Made by a program: the position numbers and the translations under genes
In this document: one piece after another, positions 37,611 through 48,328 of the stretch
Numbering within the stretch: position 1 is the first letter of the stretch
Layout of the letters: every line of letters starts with the position of its first letter
DNA from: Vitellaria paradoxa
Taxonomy: Eukaryota > Streptophyta > Magnoliopsida > Ericales > Sapotaceae
Length of the DNA: 64,000 bases
Direction of reading: 5' to 3'
NCBI GenBank assembly: GCA_019916065.1
Contig: CM034239.1
Span: forward strand, 47,939,812 to 48,003,811
The notes under the pieces: model-generated
Told to the model about the DNA's origin: nothing
The model's input: only the letters and a program-made list of their open reading frames with translations
The model's database searches: none

Positions 37611-38365
37611 ATGCGGTTTGCATTTTTTACACGTATAGTAAAAATATATATTTCTTGGTACATGTGGCATTAGTTTTGGTGAAAGCCAAAACTATTAAGA
37701 TACACTTTTATTATAAAATTATTATTGGGGTTAATTGCTTTTACATTTCTTGAACTTAAGTTGAAAATCACTTACACCCTCTCAACTTCAATATTATGCA
37801 CTAATACCCCTATACTGTTATCCAAAGTGCAACGTTTGACAGTGTTATGTTAAGTGCTAAAAAGACCTAAATACCCTTTATATATTAAAAGCCTCGAATC
37901 AATCAGTCTCCAACACTATACTTTGAAAAGATTCAAAGTACCAAAACTAGGGCTTTTTTCAATTTTGATAAGCGGGTTTGATCAGGTCAATAGAGGCATT
38001 ATCTGAGAGGTTGAAGAGGAAGAGATTGGGGTGCTCTGATTTCTTGGTGTCTGGCTACTAAAAAGTGTCTTTGATTGAGAAAAAAGACCAGAGGTATGTG
38101 TGTATATATAGTTCAGTGTATTTACATATATATAAAGTATGGTATTGGAATAGTGTGCTGTAAAAGGTGTCTTTTTGCTTCTGAAATCCCCATTTTTTAT
38201 TGGTTGGAGATATATGTGGGGGATAGAGGACACCCACATGGGCCCACGTGGGTAGCTATTGCTTTGAAGTCCCCATTTATTTTGCGTTACTGATTAAAAA
38301 ATTAGCTTTTTGAATTAATAAATTGGTTTTGGTCAGTATACAATTGCTTTTGTGATACTGACAGA

Positions 38366-38755
38366 ATGTTTTTGGTTCATACTAGGATGGCTGATATAAA
38401 AACAATCAAGTTGCATCCCAGTGGAAGCTTTAAGGTGACTTTCCAGGAGACCATATATAGTGGGGGCACTGTTGAATATACAGACAGGTGCGATGTAGAC
38501 TATTTCATTTTTATTGATTTGCAATATTTATTTCTGGTTAATTATGGGAACACAACCTACATTGTTGATTTGGGGCGGAAAAGTTATGATTGTAGGATGT
38601 GGGGTGTGACTGGCATACATTGCAAGCATGCAACCAATGCCATGTACATGCATAGACAAATTCCTGAAGATTTTGTTCATCGGTGCTATCGGAAAGAGAC
38701 TTATTTGGCAAATTACAATACAATGATCCATCATATGCTTGGACAACATGGCTAG
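38366..38755 (+). pseudogene. MULE transposase remnant: N-terminal part joined to SWIM zinc finger
   Basis: 129 aa, open. From about residue 8, MADIKTIKLHPSGSFKV... with SGGTVEYTDRCDVDYF resembles the PB1-like N-terminal region of plant MULE transposases. From about residue 57, YIVDLGRKSYDCRMWGVTGI followed by HCKHA is the SWIM zinc finger (CxCx..CxH form, first Cys replaced by Tyr). PEDFVHRCYRKETYLANY is the usual C-terminal tail. The catalytic DDE core that should lie between them, several hundred residues, is missing, so it cannot transpose on its own. Confidence 0.75.
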
Positions 38756-38975
38756 TTGCGTACTAGAATGAAGGCTATCTCCTTTCCTTTTGCGAGAAAA
38801 CAAGCTGGTAGGCCAAAGAAGATGAGAAAAATGATGCAGATGAACCAGCTAATCCAAACAAGATTTCTAGGACAAATATATACATGGTGTGTAAAAAATG
38901 TTTGTCAAGGAGCCACAACATAAGGTCTTGTAAGAATAATATACATCCGAAGTCAAAATTAATGAAAAAGACATG
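38756..38975 (+). pseudogene. MULE transposase C-terminal remnant with zinc knuckle, frameshifted
   Basis: After the stop at 38,753 the reading continues in broken frames: a basic AGRPKK stretch near 38,807, then MVCKKCLSRSHNIRSCKN near 38,885-38,938, a CCHC-type zinc knuckle (CxxCxxxxHxxxxC). This order is normal for MULE transposase C-termini. Confidence 0.65.
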
Positions 38976-39319
38976 ATCGACAAGGACTGATCAGGTAATG
39001 ACCTATTTCTACTATGTCATGTTTTATAATTACAAAATTAATTGAGTTATATTTTGCTGCTCTATTTTCTTCTATTACAAATCATTTAAATGGTTATGTT
39101 ATACTATTTTGCAAACTTTCAAGACTGCCAGAGAAGATACTTTCAGAATTTGTAGTGGTTATCTCACACAACCTACATTTGTTGTGGCATTAATTTCGAC
39201 TGAGGGATATCGCATTCAAAGTAAATTTTATTCACATGTAAATGAAGTAGCATGTGAGGATATTTGAAATTTCATAGAAATTAGTTAAACCATACTTCTA
39301 TTGTAACCAATGAAACTAT

Positions 39320-39450
39320 CATGCCGTGGTGGAAAATCATCTGCTCAGGCTGGAAATGCTTAGGCTAAAAATTACTCATGCTGGAAATGCTCAGGCTAGA
39401 ATGCTCGGACTAGAATTGCATAGCCTAGAAATCAAAGTGAGCAAGTTCGA
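39320..39450 (+). repeat. Short degenerate tandem repeats inside the MULE
   Basis: Repeats of ctggaaatgctcaggcta about every 20-24 bp. No clear function. Confidence 0.5.
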
Positions 39451-39929
39451 AGCTAAGACTGGAAATGTTGTCTTATTTTTTGGATACCAATATTTTGTAA
39501 ATTTAATAGCTGTATATTGGTTGTCAATGTTCCTATTGTTAATAGGCAAATTTTACAATTCTTAACGATCATTTGGTTATTGAATATTCAATTAGTTGGT
39601 TGTGTAATAGTTACAAAAATCAGTTTAAGTATTCGTTGGCTTGTAGTTGGTGATTGGCATTGGTGGAATTCTGTTGTCATATGTGTTGAAGTGTAGGTTG
39701 GCTCGTGTGTTTGCAAGTTGCTTCTTTGGTTAAGAATGCTTGAGCTGGGCATATGTTTGCATGTGGTTTTTTGGTGCATGGTTGACTGCTATATGGTGGA
39801 ATGGTTGACAATATTTTGTGAACAGTTTGCATATTGGACTGCTGGGAATGTGTTTGCATGAGCTGCATGTCAGACTCCTGCTATTCTATGCAATGATGGA
39901 TTGACTATTGCATGGTGCATGAGTTTTTT

Positions 39930-39953
39930 TTTTTTTTTTTTTTTTGTATGCTG
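39930..39953. repeat. Poly(T) run
   Basis: About 22 T in a row within the MULE. Confidence 0.9.
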
Positions 39954-40693
39954 CTATTTTTGATAGGATGCTTTTGTTTGGTATGTTGCTTTTGTCTAGA
40001 GTCAAAATGCCAAAGTTTTTAGACTGCTTTTGTTTGGCAGTTTTTTGGAGTCAACATGCAGTATTTATTGTAACTAAATTGCTGATTTCATGTTTTTGGT
40101 AAGACACTTTTTGTCTTCTAATGCATCCATATGCACTGCCACTCACACAAAACTCCAATCATCTCCTCATGCGACAAATCCTCAACTCAAATGCTAATAA
40201 ATTCAACTCCAACAGGTGTAGGCATCTAATGTCATTAGAAGGTATTAGTTTCATCTGTTTAAAATTTCCATCTTCACATTGCCATAATCAAGTCATCTGG
40301 GAACAGAAATTCTCTAGTTTCACCAAATAAAAGCATCTTGCACTGATTACCTAATACCAAAAAGGTCCTCCAAACCAAAAACCATGTAGACTATTACCAC
40401 CAAATAACTACAGATTAAATCAATTACGACAAATAGATTGAAGCACATTGAGTATATTAACAAATTTATCAATTTTCAATAATAATAACTTCATATTTAT
40501 TGGATAAAAAAAACCTTCATATTTATTAATAGATATCAAATTATAATAAATTCCATTACACACTACAACACATTAAATCCATTAAACCAAAGTCATTCTT
40601 CATTAAAAATAACATATATGTCAATTGCAATTGTCATTACAAGATTAGTCATTCATTACACTAAAATCTTAACAAAAATTAAAAAGATAATGA

Positions 40694-41389
40694 CTAGTTA
40701 GGCAACCAAAAATACATCACAAATATTAAAATTACAAATGTTTTTTTAGTCACGGCCAGTAAAACCAAATACAATATCAGGCAGCTTATTCCTATCCAAG
40801 TTCCAATAAAAGCTTGCTTGTGTGTCATTTTCTTTGCACTGCATTTTTGCAACTCCCTCTCCAATCTATCAATTTCCTCCAAAAATTTTGGAACAATCTC
40901 CTTTTCACATTCACACATTGGTGAGTCAATCCATCTAAAAAACCACAAGTTCATGCACCTTGCAAATCAAATCAATAGAAAGTGTAAAGAAAATATATAT
41001 ATATATATATATTGTACAGAATTTTTAATTTTCTGAAGTTCTGTCAGGTTTCAAATTTTTAATTGTTTTTGGGGTTTAATTTTGTTTTCATCTTTTAATT
41101 CCAGGGAGCAATCAATTTAAACTAGAAAATTTATCCCAAAATTTTATACATATCACAAAATACATAATACCCAAATCAAACCCAAAAAACTTACCCCATA
41201 TCATCCATATCTTCCACAACCTAGAAACCTCCTATCCATGTTAGCTTCAGTACATGATGTCCATACCGGAGCCACATACATCGCAATAGCACTTTCGCAC
41301 TGAAGATTTTGAAACTTCAGACCCAGATTGAGAAGCATGGGATGAAGACGACTTCCCCACTTCTTTGCCTTCTCCCTGCACTTCAACAT
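40694..41389 (-). pseudogene. GRF-type zinc finger and membrane-segment ORF carried by the MULE
   Basis: Two pieces on the minus strand: 41389-41201 (…QCESAIAMYVAPVWTS…NMDRRFLGCGRYG) and 40954-40694 (MNLWFFRWIDSPMCECEKEI…). Together they have the GRF zinc-finger pattern (C ... RRFLGC ... C-x-x-x-FFRW.D), a coiled-coil stretch (EEIDRLERELQK) and a C-terminal membrane segment (WIGISCLILYLVLLAV). They are probably two exons with an intron of about 240 bp; an in-frame TGA before the donor near 41,205 suggests decay. Sitting inside the MULE ends, it is likely a passenger or second gene of the element. Confidence 0.6.
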
Positions 41390-42424
41390 CCCTCTGGCGA
41401 AGACACTTTAAAGATGAAGAGAAACAAATACAAAGAATGTATAATTGCTTCTCCTGGACTCCATGGGCATTTCTTTCAGTTCACAATGTTTTTTTATTAT
41501 TGGATATAAGACATTTGCACTTTCCAAGCACCTGTATCACATTGACTGTTCACTCCAACAGTTTTCTCAAACATTGCACTTTGGATAACAGTTTATGGGG
41601 TGTTAGCGGATAATAGTGAAGTTGAGAGGGTGTAAGTCATTTTTGACTTAAGTACAAGGGGTGTAAAGCAATTAACCCTTATTATAAATACGTTATTTTA
41701 ATTTATTTTTTATTAGAAAAAAACAAGTAAGAATTAATAACATTAGTGGTTTTTTTTTTCAAGTTAAAAGACTTTTGCAGATTTTGAAGTCCTAAAACTA
41801 AAGTTTTTTCAGATCTAGCAACATATCCTAGACTCAAAGTACTATATCCATAAGTTATTGTGTAGTATAGTCATGGTTAGTGCTGCAACTTTTCATGATT
41901 TTGCGTTTTAATCAATATTGGTAAAAAAAACACGTGCACATCTTATTTAATTTTAATATCTCTAACGAAAATATTTAATTTGAAACATGAAGAAAATAAC
42001 TTATAACTACTAACTTTTAAACAAATTGATATTTGTAAAAATATATTGAATTTTAGTGTCATATATAAATTTGTATAGTAATAGTTAAAAATAAAAAAAA
42101 AATTAGGTAATGGTTTTCCATATGGAAAAAAGTTTGATTTTTTATTTTTATTTTTTACTAAAAAAATCCTATTAAGAATAATATGCTAGTGGCATTTTTC
42201 AATTTATAAATTTTATTTATTCCTACTAAATTTGAAACACTATTTTTTTAAATTCAAATTAATTTTTAAATTTGAAAGTTAATAAATACAACACCACATT
42301 CACAAGAAAAAAAAAATTGTTATATTAAAAATATGTAAATTTAGTAAAAATATCATATATAAATAGTTGAATATAAGGTTATAAAATTTTTCGATCTCAA
42401 TTAATAATTAGATGTACTAAAATC

Positions 42425-42770
42425 AACTCGGTTTTGTTGTGAGTTCGCACAGGTGCATTAGAACTGGTGCTCAACTCAGTTGTGCATGGTGTGTGGGTTC
42501 AGAGGCGTTAAGCGCGTGTGGGGTGTAGTCAACATTTCTCTTGCGATCTGTCTCGCATTGACAGTTGTGATCACCAAAAAGGCCTAGTCGGCTCGCCACC
42601 TTGTCTCAAGACATGACTCTGAAATATACTACGAAGCTGAAGCCGTGGTTAGTGCCTTGACGCTCTTCACAGTTCTCAAGATCCCCCCGGCAGTCAGTAG
42701 TCTTACTCCCACTTACACATATACACGTGGTTTCCATATAGTTTGTATTTTTTAATGGATAAGTTTTTTG
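42425..42770 (+). pseudogene. Coding-like block of array unit 7, degraded
   Basis: Same block with a deletion near 42,485 and stops. It lies after the Mutator-like insertion. Confidence 0.35.
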
Positions 42771-43059
42771 TTTCTTTTATTATAAAATTATTATTAACAA
42801 ATTATTTTAATTTTTTTTAGGAAAAACAAGTAACCATTAATAATGTTGGCAGTTTTTTATTTTTTTTTAATAGAGTCAAAAGACTTATGCAGATTTTAAA
42901 GTTCCAAAGTTAAAGGTTTTCTTTTGGGGGTCTGGCAACATACTATAAACTCAAAGTATTGTATCCGTAAGTTATTGTGTGGTACAGTTATGATTAGTAT
43001 TATAATTTTGACTGATTTGATCCTTTAATCAATATTAGTAAAAGGAGTACGTGCACATG

Positions 43060-43620
43060 CGGGTACTGATTATATTATTAATCAATACTAGTAACACTGA
43101 CTAATTAATTAATTAATATAACTTACTTTAATTTAATTAATTAAATTATATGGCATATTTTATCAATAATATAATTAAATTATATCATAATGTATTTATT
43201 TTTTATTAAATTAATTAATTAATTAAATTAGTATGAAATATATTTTGTTAAATTTAATTGATTTAAAAAAATATTTCATTTTAATTTAATTAATTTTGCA
43301 AAATAAATAAAATTAAATATTTTATTAAAAATAATTAATGTAAACAAAAATTCATTTCAAATGCAATTTCGGATTTCATTTCAAAAAAAAATAGAAAATA
43401 AAAACCAGAAAACAAAAATAACTAAATACAAACATAAAAATGATAGTATTACAAAATAGGCTCTTATAATTTTTTTTTTTTTTTTTTGAAACTCAACAGG
43501 CTCTTATAATTATATTCACAACTTTTACTTGCATAATTTTTAACTTCGTACCAAACGCTTTGCAATTAATTTAATATTCATTTTCAACCCTTGAATATTC
43601 TTCTTCATATAAAGATAATT
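43060..43620. other. AT-rich flank of the array, no gene
   Basis: Dominated by aattaattaatt runs similar to the interior of the palindromic element at 15.4-17.2 kb. No coding sequence. Confidence 0.5.
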
Positions 43621-43854
43621 ATGAAATGAAAAGTGCGAACAAGAAGAAGAAGAAGAAGAGAGAAGAGGAAGAAGAACTAGACAAATATCATGATGTAAAT
43701 AGATTAGGAACTCTTAAAACGGAAATACATTTTATTTTAAAGCAACATGAAAACGGGGAAATTTATTATAAGAGAAAGCAGATGATGAGAATTGCCCCCA
43801 TATGTCTTAACACTCATTCTCCAAATGGGTTGCTTCTCAGTCTTATCAATCTCA

Positions 43855-44334
43855 TCATGCTTGCTTGATGCTCTCCATCCTTTCTTTGACCAACTTTATC
43901 TTCTCACCCAAAAGGCAATCCATGCTCTTCAGATCCACCAAGTTGCTACAATCCCCCAAATTGAAGTCATTGACAAGACCCTTCGTCACAAATTCTTCCA
44001 ACTCGACCAAATGGTTCTTTTCCTTTTCCTTCTCCACATTCTTACCCAATTTGACAATGTTCTGCCTAAGGTAATTCTCTTGGTTTGTCATGTGGCTGTT
44101 TTGCTTGACAGCAGGCAAGTCTTGAAACCTCTTGAGGAAGTGGTGTGCTTCAATTGGAGAAGGCCAAACATGAGGCTGGGCATTATATTTGCTATATATA
44201 ATAACACATGCCTCAACAGAACACAGAGTTGTAAGCTCACGGGCCTTCTGAAACAACCCGCTCTTCCTGCTCTTGAATGTTTGCCTCCTCACACTTTCAT
44301 TGGCAATAAGCTCATACTTAACTGGTCTGCCCAT
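43855..44334 (-). CDS. Type I (M-gamma) MADS-box protein, AGL80-like, intronless
   Basis: 159 aa. The frame is open 23 codons further upstream, but the MADS domain itself begins MGRPVKYELI at 44334, so this Met is chosen. Residues 1-60 are the MADS domain (RRQTFKSRKSGLFQKARELT followed by TLCSVEACVIIYS); VWPSP follows, typical of the M-gamma group (AGL80/PHERES relatives), which regulate transcription in central cell and endosperm. The tail is a weak coiled coil with many K/E (NVEKEKEKNHLVELEEFV). A TATA-like TATATAAA lies about 46 bp upstream (44380-44387). No intron, as usual for type I genes. It is shorter than many relatives but complete. Flanked by repeats on both sides. Confidence 0.85.
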   Translation of the reverse strand: MGRPVKYELIANESVRRQTFKSRKSGLFQKARELTTLCSVEACVIIYSKYNAQPHVWPSPIEAHHFLKRFQDLPAVKQNSHMTNQENYLRQNIVKLGKNVEKEKEKNHLVELEEFVTKGLVNDFNLGDCSNLVDLKSMDCLLGEKIKLVKERMESIKQA

Positions 44335-44379
44335 GGTTAGTGTTGTTTGAGGTCTACAAACAACCTTGCTTTGGTAGCA

Positions 44380-44387
44380 TTTATATA
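44380..44387 (-). promoter_or_regulatory. TATA-like box of the MADS gene
   Basis: TATATAAA on the minus strand, 46 bp before the chosen ATG. Position allows only a very short 5' leader if it is used, so it is tentative. Confidence 0.4.
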
Positions 44388-44437
44388 CACATGATGTGGT
44401 CATATTTAGAAAAAAAAAAAAGGGGGGGGGGGAATTA

Positions 44438-44705
44438 ATTTCACTTCATCTTTTGAGATTTACTTGAAATCCACTTTAAGAGCCAAGTTTTTTTTTTTAT
44501 CTACAATTGAAGGCTCGAATTTTTAATTAGTTACAATGTATTCTCTTAGTGACCATTTAATCCTTAAAAGTTAAACAATTAATAATAAGAGTGCAAGGGC
44601 AAAATAGTCACTAAACAGTAGATTGTAACTAATAAAATTATAAAAAGATTAGGCCCTTAGTTGTTATGCTCCTGAAGTGAGATTTTGGGTAAATTACCAA
44701 AAAAA
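44438..44705. mobile_element. Foldback MITE upstream of the MADS gene
   Basis: The two halves are inverted: attagttacaat.t at about 44,525 against its complement at about 44,628, tagtgac nearby on both, and the outer ends tttcacttcat/atgaagtgaaa-like. The centre is near 44,590. No coding sequence. It starts about 100 bp upstream of the MADS ATG. Confidence 0.6.
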
Positions 44706-46420
44706 AAAAAAAAAAAAAAGAGATTTTGGGTAAAAACTTAGAGATTGTGGGTAAAATGAAATTTATCTCAATAAAAATTCATGAAACTTTTACCATAGAA
44801 TAGCATTAATATATATATATATATATTTAAATATATGACAAGAATTCTACAAAATTGAATGGGCCATAATTAAAATTTTCTAGATGGGGTGTATATAGAA
44901 GATAGTAAATTTTTTAAGTCATTAATAAAAAAATTATCGACGGGGATATATATATAGAAGAAAGTAAATTGTTGACGCGCTTTAATAAGTCTAACTTATT
45001 TCTAAATTTACTCCTTGGCAATAACAAATCATGTCATGGATACTCGCACAATTATAATGTTGTCCAATCTCAGCTGTTAATCGATATAGAACTTATAGCA
45101 AGACTCATAAGATTAATGATTAATGATTGAGATTGGACGATCGCGTCACGCGCAATTGGCCTTTGCATTTCTTTAATCATAAAAGACTAAAAATGACAAA
45201 TTTGTTTAAAGATCTATGTTGTAAATTACGATTAATTATCATTATCACAAATAGATTTTTTAAATATACATTCATTTAAATATTAAAGTAACACCTCTTG
45301 GTTTTTTATTTTGGTAAGCAAATATACTCTATCATTCATTTAAATATTAAAGCTACACCTCTCGATTTTTTATTTTTGGCAAGTAAATATACTATACTTG
45401 ATCGCCAATGAGAATGTGAATGAGAATGGCAACAAGAAAAATAAAGAAATTTCAGGAGCGTTTGGAGCTCCACAAATTGCAATAAATCATATTTTAACAA
45501 CTTTTTGAATGTTTGAAGTGTAGCCGACAAAACACAATTTATTAGAGATGAATAGTGTAAAATCCGCTTAAACGGATTTCTATAGTACTTTTTAGAGTTT
45601 TGTATAAAACTTTTTGGAGATTTATAGAGATTTGATTTTCTTAATTCAAAATTTGTAGAGATTTTGAAGTTTTGTAGAGTTTCAAACCCCCCTTCAATAT
45701 TCAGTACATCAAATAATTAGATTGAGAACCTCTTTTGCTAGTATTTGGTACATATAAAATACATTTGAGAATAAAATAAAAATATGAGTTAAAGGAGTAA
45801 ATTATTATTTTATTTTAAAACTACATTTAAATAATTATTACAATTTTGTCAATTCATAGTTTATAAAGAGTTCTGACCTTTGCAATATTTTCAAATACAA
45901 TATTATACTCCAAAACCTTATATTCCGCAAATTTAGAAATAAGAATGTTGCAGTTCCTTGGTTAAAGATCAACCAAATTTGAAATTTTCTATCTCAATTT
46001 TTTAAGCATATGTGAGCCGGATCAAGGGGCCCTATAGTGGATTTTACCGTATAGTGTCCCTTTCCACCGTTGGATTGCATTAGCGTGCAATTCATTAATA
46101 CAATCCAATCATAGAGAGGAACACAACAAGCACTACAAGAAACCCTTGCCCATGTATGCCAACAAAACATAGCGTTGTTTTATAAATGTTATCAATATCG
46201 GACCCCAACCGTCAATTTACCGCTTGGTATTAGATGAAAATAATCACATTATGAAAATATTTATATAATATACATTCTTTATCCTCCCTCGAAATATAAA
46301 ATGTTTAAAATGAATTTAATAATATATTCATATTAGCATATCAATATATAAAATTTCAAAATTATTACGCTTTAAGAATAGTTTTTAAACTTTTAAAACA
46401 TTTTGCATATTTAATGACAG
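44706..46420. other. Gene-free repeat-rich stretch
   Basis: Holds a small inverted repeat (tgtccaatctcag at about 45,060 and its complement at 45,128), a ~70-bp tandem duplication (about 45,270-45,393), a foldback-like block (45,570-45,690) and a CACTA-like end at 46,131. No gene seen. Confidence 0.5.
46131..46200 (+). mobile_element. Possible CACTA transposon end
   Basis: cactacaagaaa is the common terminal motif of plant CACTA elements, followed by a subterminal-like gcgttgttttataaatgtt. The opposite end was not found, so this is a fragment at best. Confidence 0.35.
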
Positions 46421-47115
46421 ATAAAATGGCATATTATGATAATGTTACTACTTCGAGATCCATATCCTTGTAATACAATAATATCTATTTTGAACTCAAT
46501 TAAGTATTTAGTGATAACTTCTCAAATAACTTCTCAAAGGATTATCTATCTGGATACTATTTTTGTCCAATCACATTTAGCTGTGGAATTTCAATTAAAT
46601 TTGAATTCTCACATAACTTTAAAACAAGTTGTATTGGAAAGATCTTAAACATTATGTACATGATAATTAACTCAATTCTATTTAGGTGATGTGGGACATA
46701 AAAGCTTTATTATACTTTGGTGTTAGTTTAACTTTATTATACTTTGGTGTTAGTTTACTCTAGTGACCCTCGTGCTCCGCTACATCACAGTCTATCACAT
46801 TTTTATTTTTAGTTACATACCTTGTGTGGCTTTACATTTTTAATTGAGTATTGACTCTGAAACCATTTATAACATTCACTTTCTTATAGTACAATATTGT
46901 CTACTTTGAACTCAGTTAGTTGTAATGCGAGTATTTTACACAAGCTCACCCATTCTGTAAATACTATCACTTAAGCACACTTAACTGTGAGGTTCTAACT
47001 TTCAAAAAAAAAAAAAAAGTGAAGTTCTAATACTAGGATTTGCACGACTTTAAAACACATTATATTAGAGGGATGTCGAATATTATATATATAATACATC
47101 ACTCAACTTTACGTA
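46420..47115 (+). repeat. Dispersed repeat, copy 2 (uninterrupted)
   Basis: Matches 25,740-25,967 and 27,932-28,337 joined. It has its own 27-bp tandem duplication near 46,703-46,755 (tttattatactttggtgttag). Confidence 0.75.
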
Positions 47116-48130
47116 TCACTTTTACACCAATGTTTTCAATTTTTTTTTACCATCCAAACACCACCATAGTCTTTTACAAACATGTACTGTATATGCATAC
47201 ATAGGTATATATATCATCACCTTTCTCCACTTAACACTTAACAAATAAGAAGAAAACATAGCATCTAATCTGAATATTAATCGAGTAATTTTTTTTTTTT
47301 AAGTCTACTGACATCATGGGTTACTGGTTGCCGGTGGGAAAAAGGGGAAGGATGACATATTATTATTATGTCAACTTCCTAATATTGAATAGGGATTGTT
47401 GGATTAAATTTCAACAATTTAGATATATTCATATTATTTTAATTAAAAATATATATATATAAACATCTGAATTATTAAATATTAAACCAACAATCCATAT
47501 TACAAATCACGCCCCCCAAATCCTGCCAGTGGGCTGTGGCCAATTATCGACCGGATATGGGTGAGTTTGGGGTGTAATGATCAGTTTGATTTTAGTAACC
47601 GAATTGACTAAAAATTACTAACTGAAAAATACCGAATAATTAAATACCGAAACCGATCCCAAAGTTGCCGATAACCAAAACTAGCCGAAATCGATGTAAT
47701 AATCGGTTTCGTTTATCGATTAAAAAATCCGCATTCTCATTCTGTTATGGGGTAGTTAATTTTGATTGAACAAGTATTTCTATCAATTCAATGGCGTCTC
47801 CCAATTGTATTTCCGCCAATGCGCTTCTCCTGTTTGTTCAATTTGTCTCTATTCGTTTCTGTGCTTCGATTTGCCGCCCCAGTGAGGATTCTTGCTGAGT
47901 CATCATTAAATTCCACAACCGATGCTTTACTAATAAAAAATTCTACCCTCATCATTCTTTTGTCCTGCACCAGTCATGCCTCGCCTATTTTGAACTAGTG
48001 ACTACGATTAATAATTGATGTATTTCGTCCAAAATTATCACAATCAGATACTATCTTCGATATAAAAATTAATGGCTAAAATATAAACAGTAATTAGTGG
48101 GGATAAAGGTACGGTAATAACTTTATACTG
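47116..48130. other. Intergenic, with an aaccgaat-type repeat fragment
   Basis: 47,575-47,725 is a stretch of ccgaaaccgat / aatcggtttcg repeats seen in many plant transposon ends. No gene recognised. Confidence 0.4.
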
Positions 48131-48190
48131 TGTGCTAATACCACAATGGTTCACTTTTCACTCGAAAAACCCCCATCTGTCTCATTTGGT

Positions 48191-48328
48191 ATGGCAACTT
48201 CAAGCCCTCGCAGCATTGTCATCAATACCGACTTCATCACCTTTCCCTCACTACTGTCCTCCGTTGCCGTTGCCGTCGCCATCGCCTGGTGGAAGACCAC
48301 CAACAAATACTTTCACCTCACCAATTCG
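48191..48328 (+). CDS. Possible first exon of an unidentified gene (fragment)
   Basis: ATG followed by 46 open codons (MATSSPRSIVINTDFITFPS, then a hydrophobic SVAVAVAIAWW) ending in a good donor (TTCG|GTAGGC). The base composition is C-rich compared with the surroundings, as in real exons. No second exon was found before the retrotransposon at 49,432, so this may be a stranded exon. Function unknown. Confidence 0.3.

Larger units (their letters stand above)
37727..41678 (+). mobile_element. Mutator-like element (MULE), 3,952 bp, internally deleted
   Basis: Terminal inverted repeats start ggggttaattgctttta and gggttaattgctttaca and match for about 110 bp (cttacaccctctcaacttca on both). Neighbouring array units give the empty site (aaaattattattaatacg). 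The flanks attattatt and ttattata are an 8-9 bp target duplication with one change. Inside are remnants of a MULE transposase on the plus strand and a GRF-type zinc-finger ORF on the minus strand. Confidence 0.82.
30962..43060 (-). repeat. Tandem array of about seven ~1.24-kb Helitron-like units
   Basis: Unit boundaries on the plus strand read atcaatactagtaaaa.agcacgtgcaagcacgtgc and lie near 30,962, 32,157, 33,380, 34,290, 35,530, 36,758, 41,915 and 43,030. On the minus strand this is a GCACGTGC-TT-GCACGTGC hairpin, about 12 nt, then CTAG (or CTGG at 30,962), followed by T: a Helitron-type 3' terminus. Each unit then has an AT-rich part and a GC-richer ~340-bp block starting near 31,431, 32,670, 34,040, 34,800, 36,045, 37,265 and 42,425. 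Unit 3 (34,040-34,290) is cut short by deletion. A clean 5' TC end after each CTAG was not found. Confidence 0.6.

Noticed and set aside
30962..43060. CRISPR-like array or centromeric satellite
   Set aside because: Units are ~1.24 kb with transposon-type ends, no short repeat-spacer structure and no cas genes; only seven units.
43792..44340. 182-aa plus-strand ORF
   Set aside because: Antisense shadow of the MADS-box gene.
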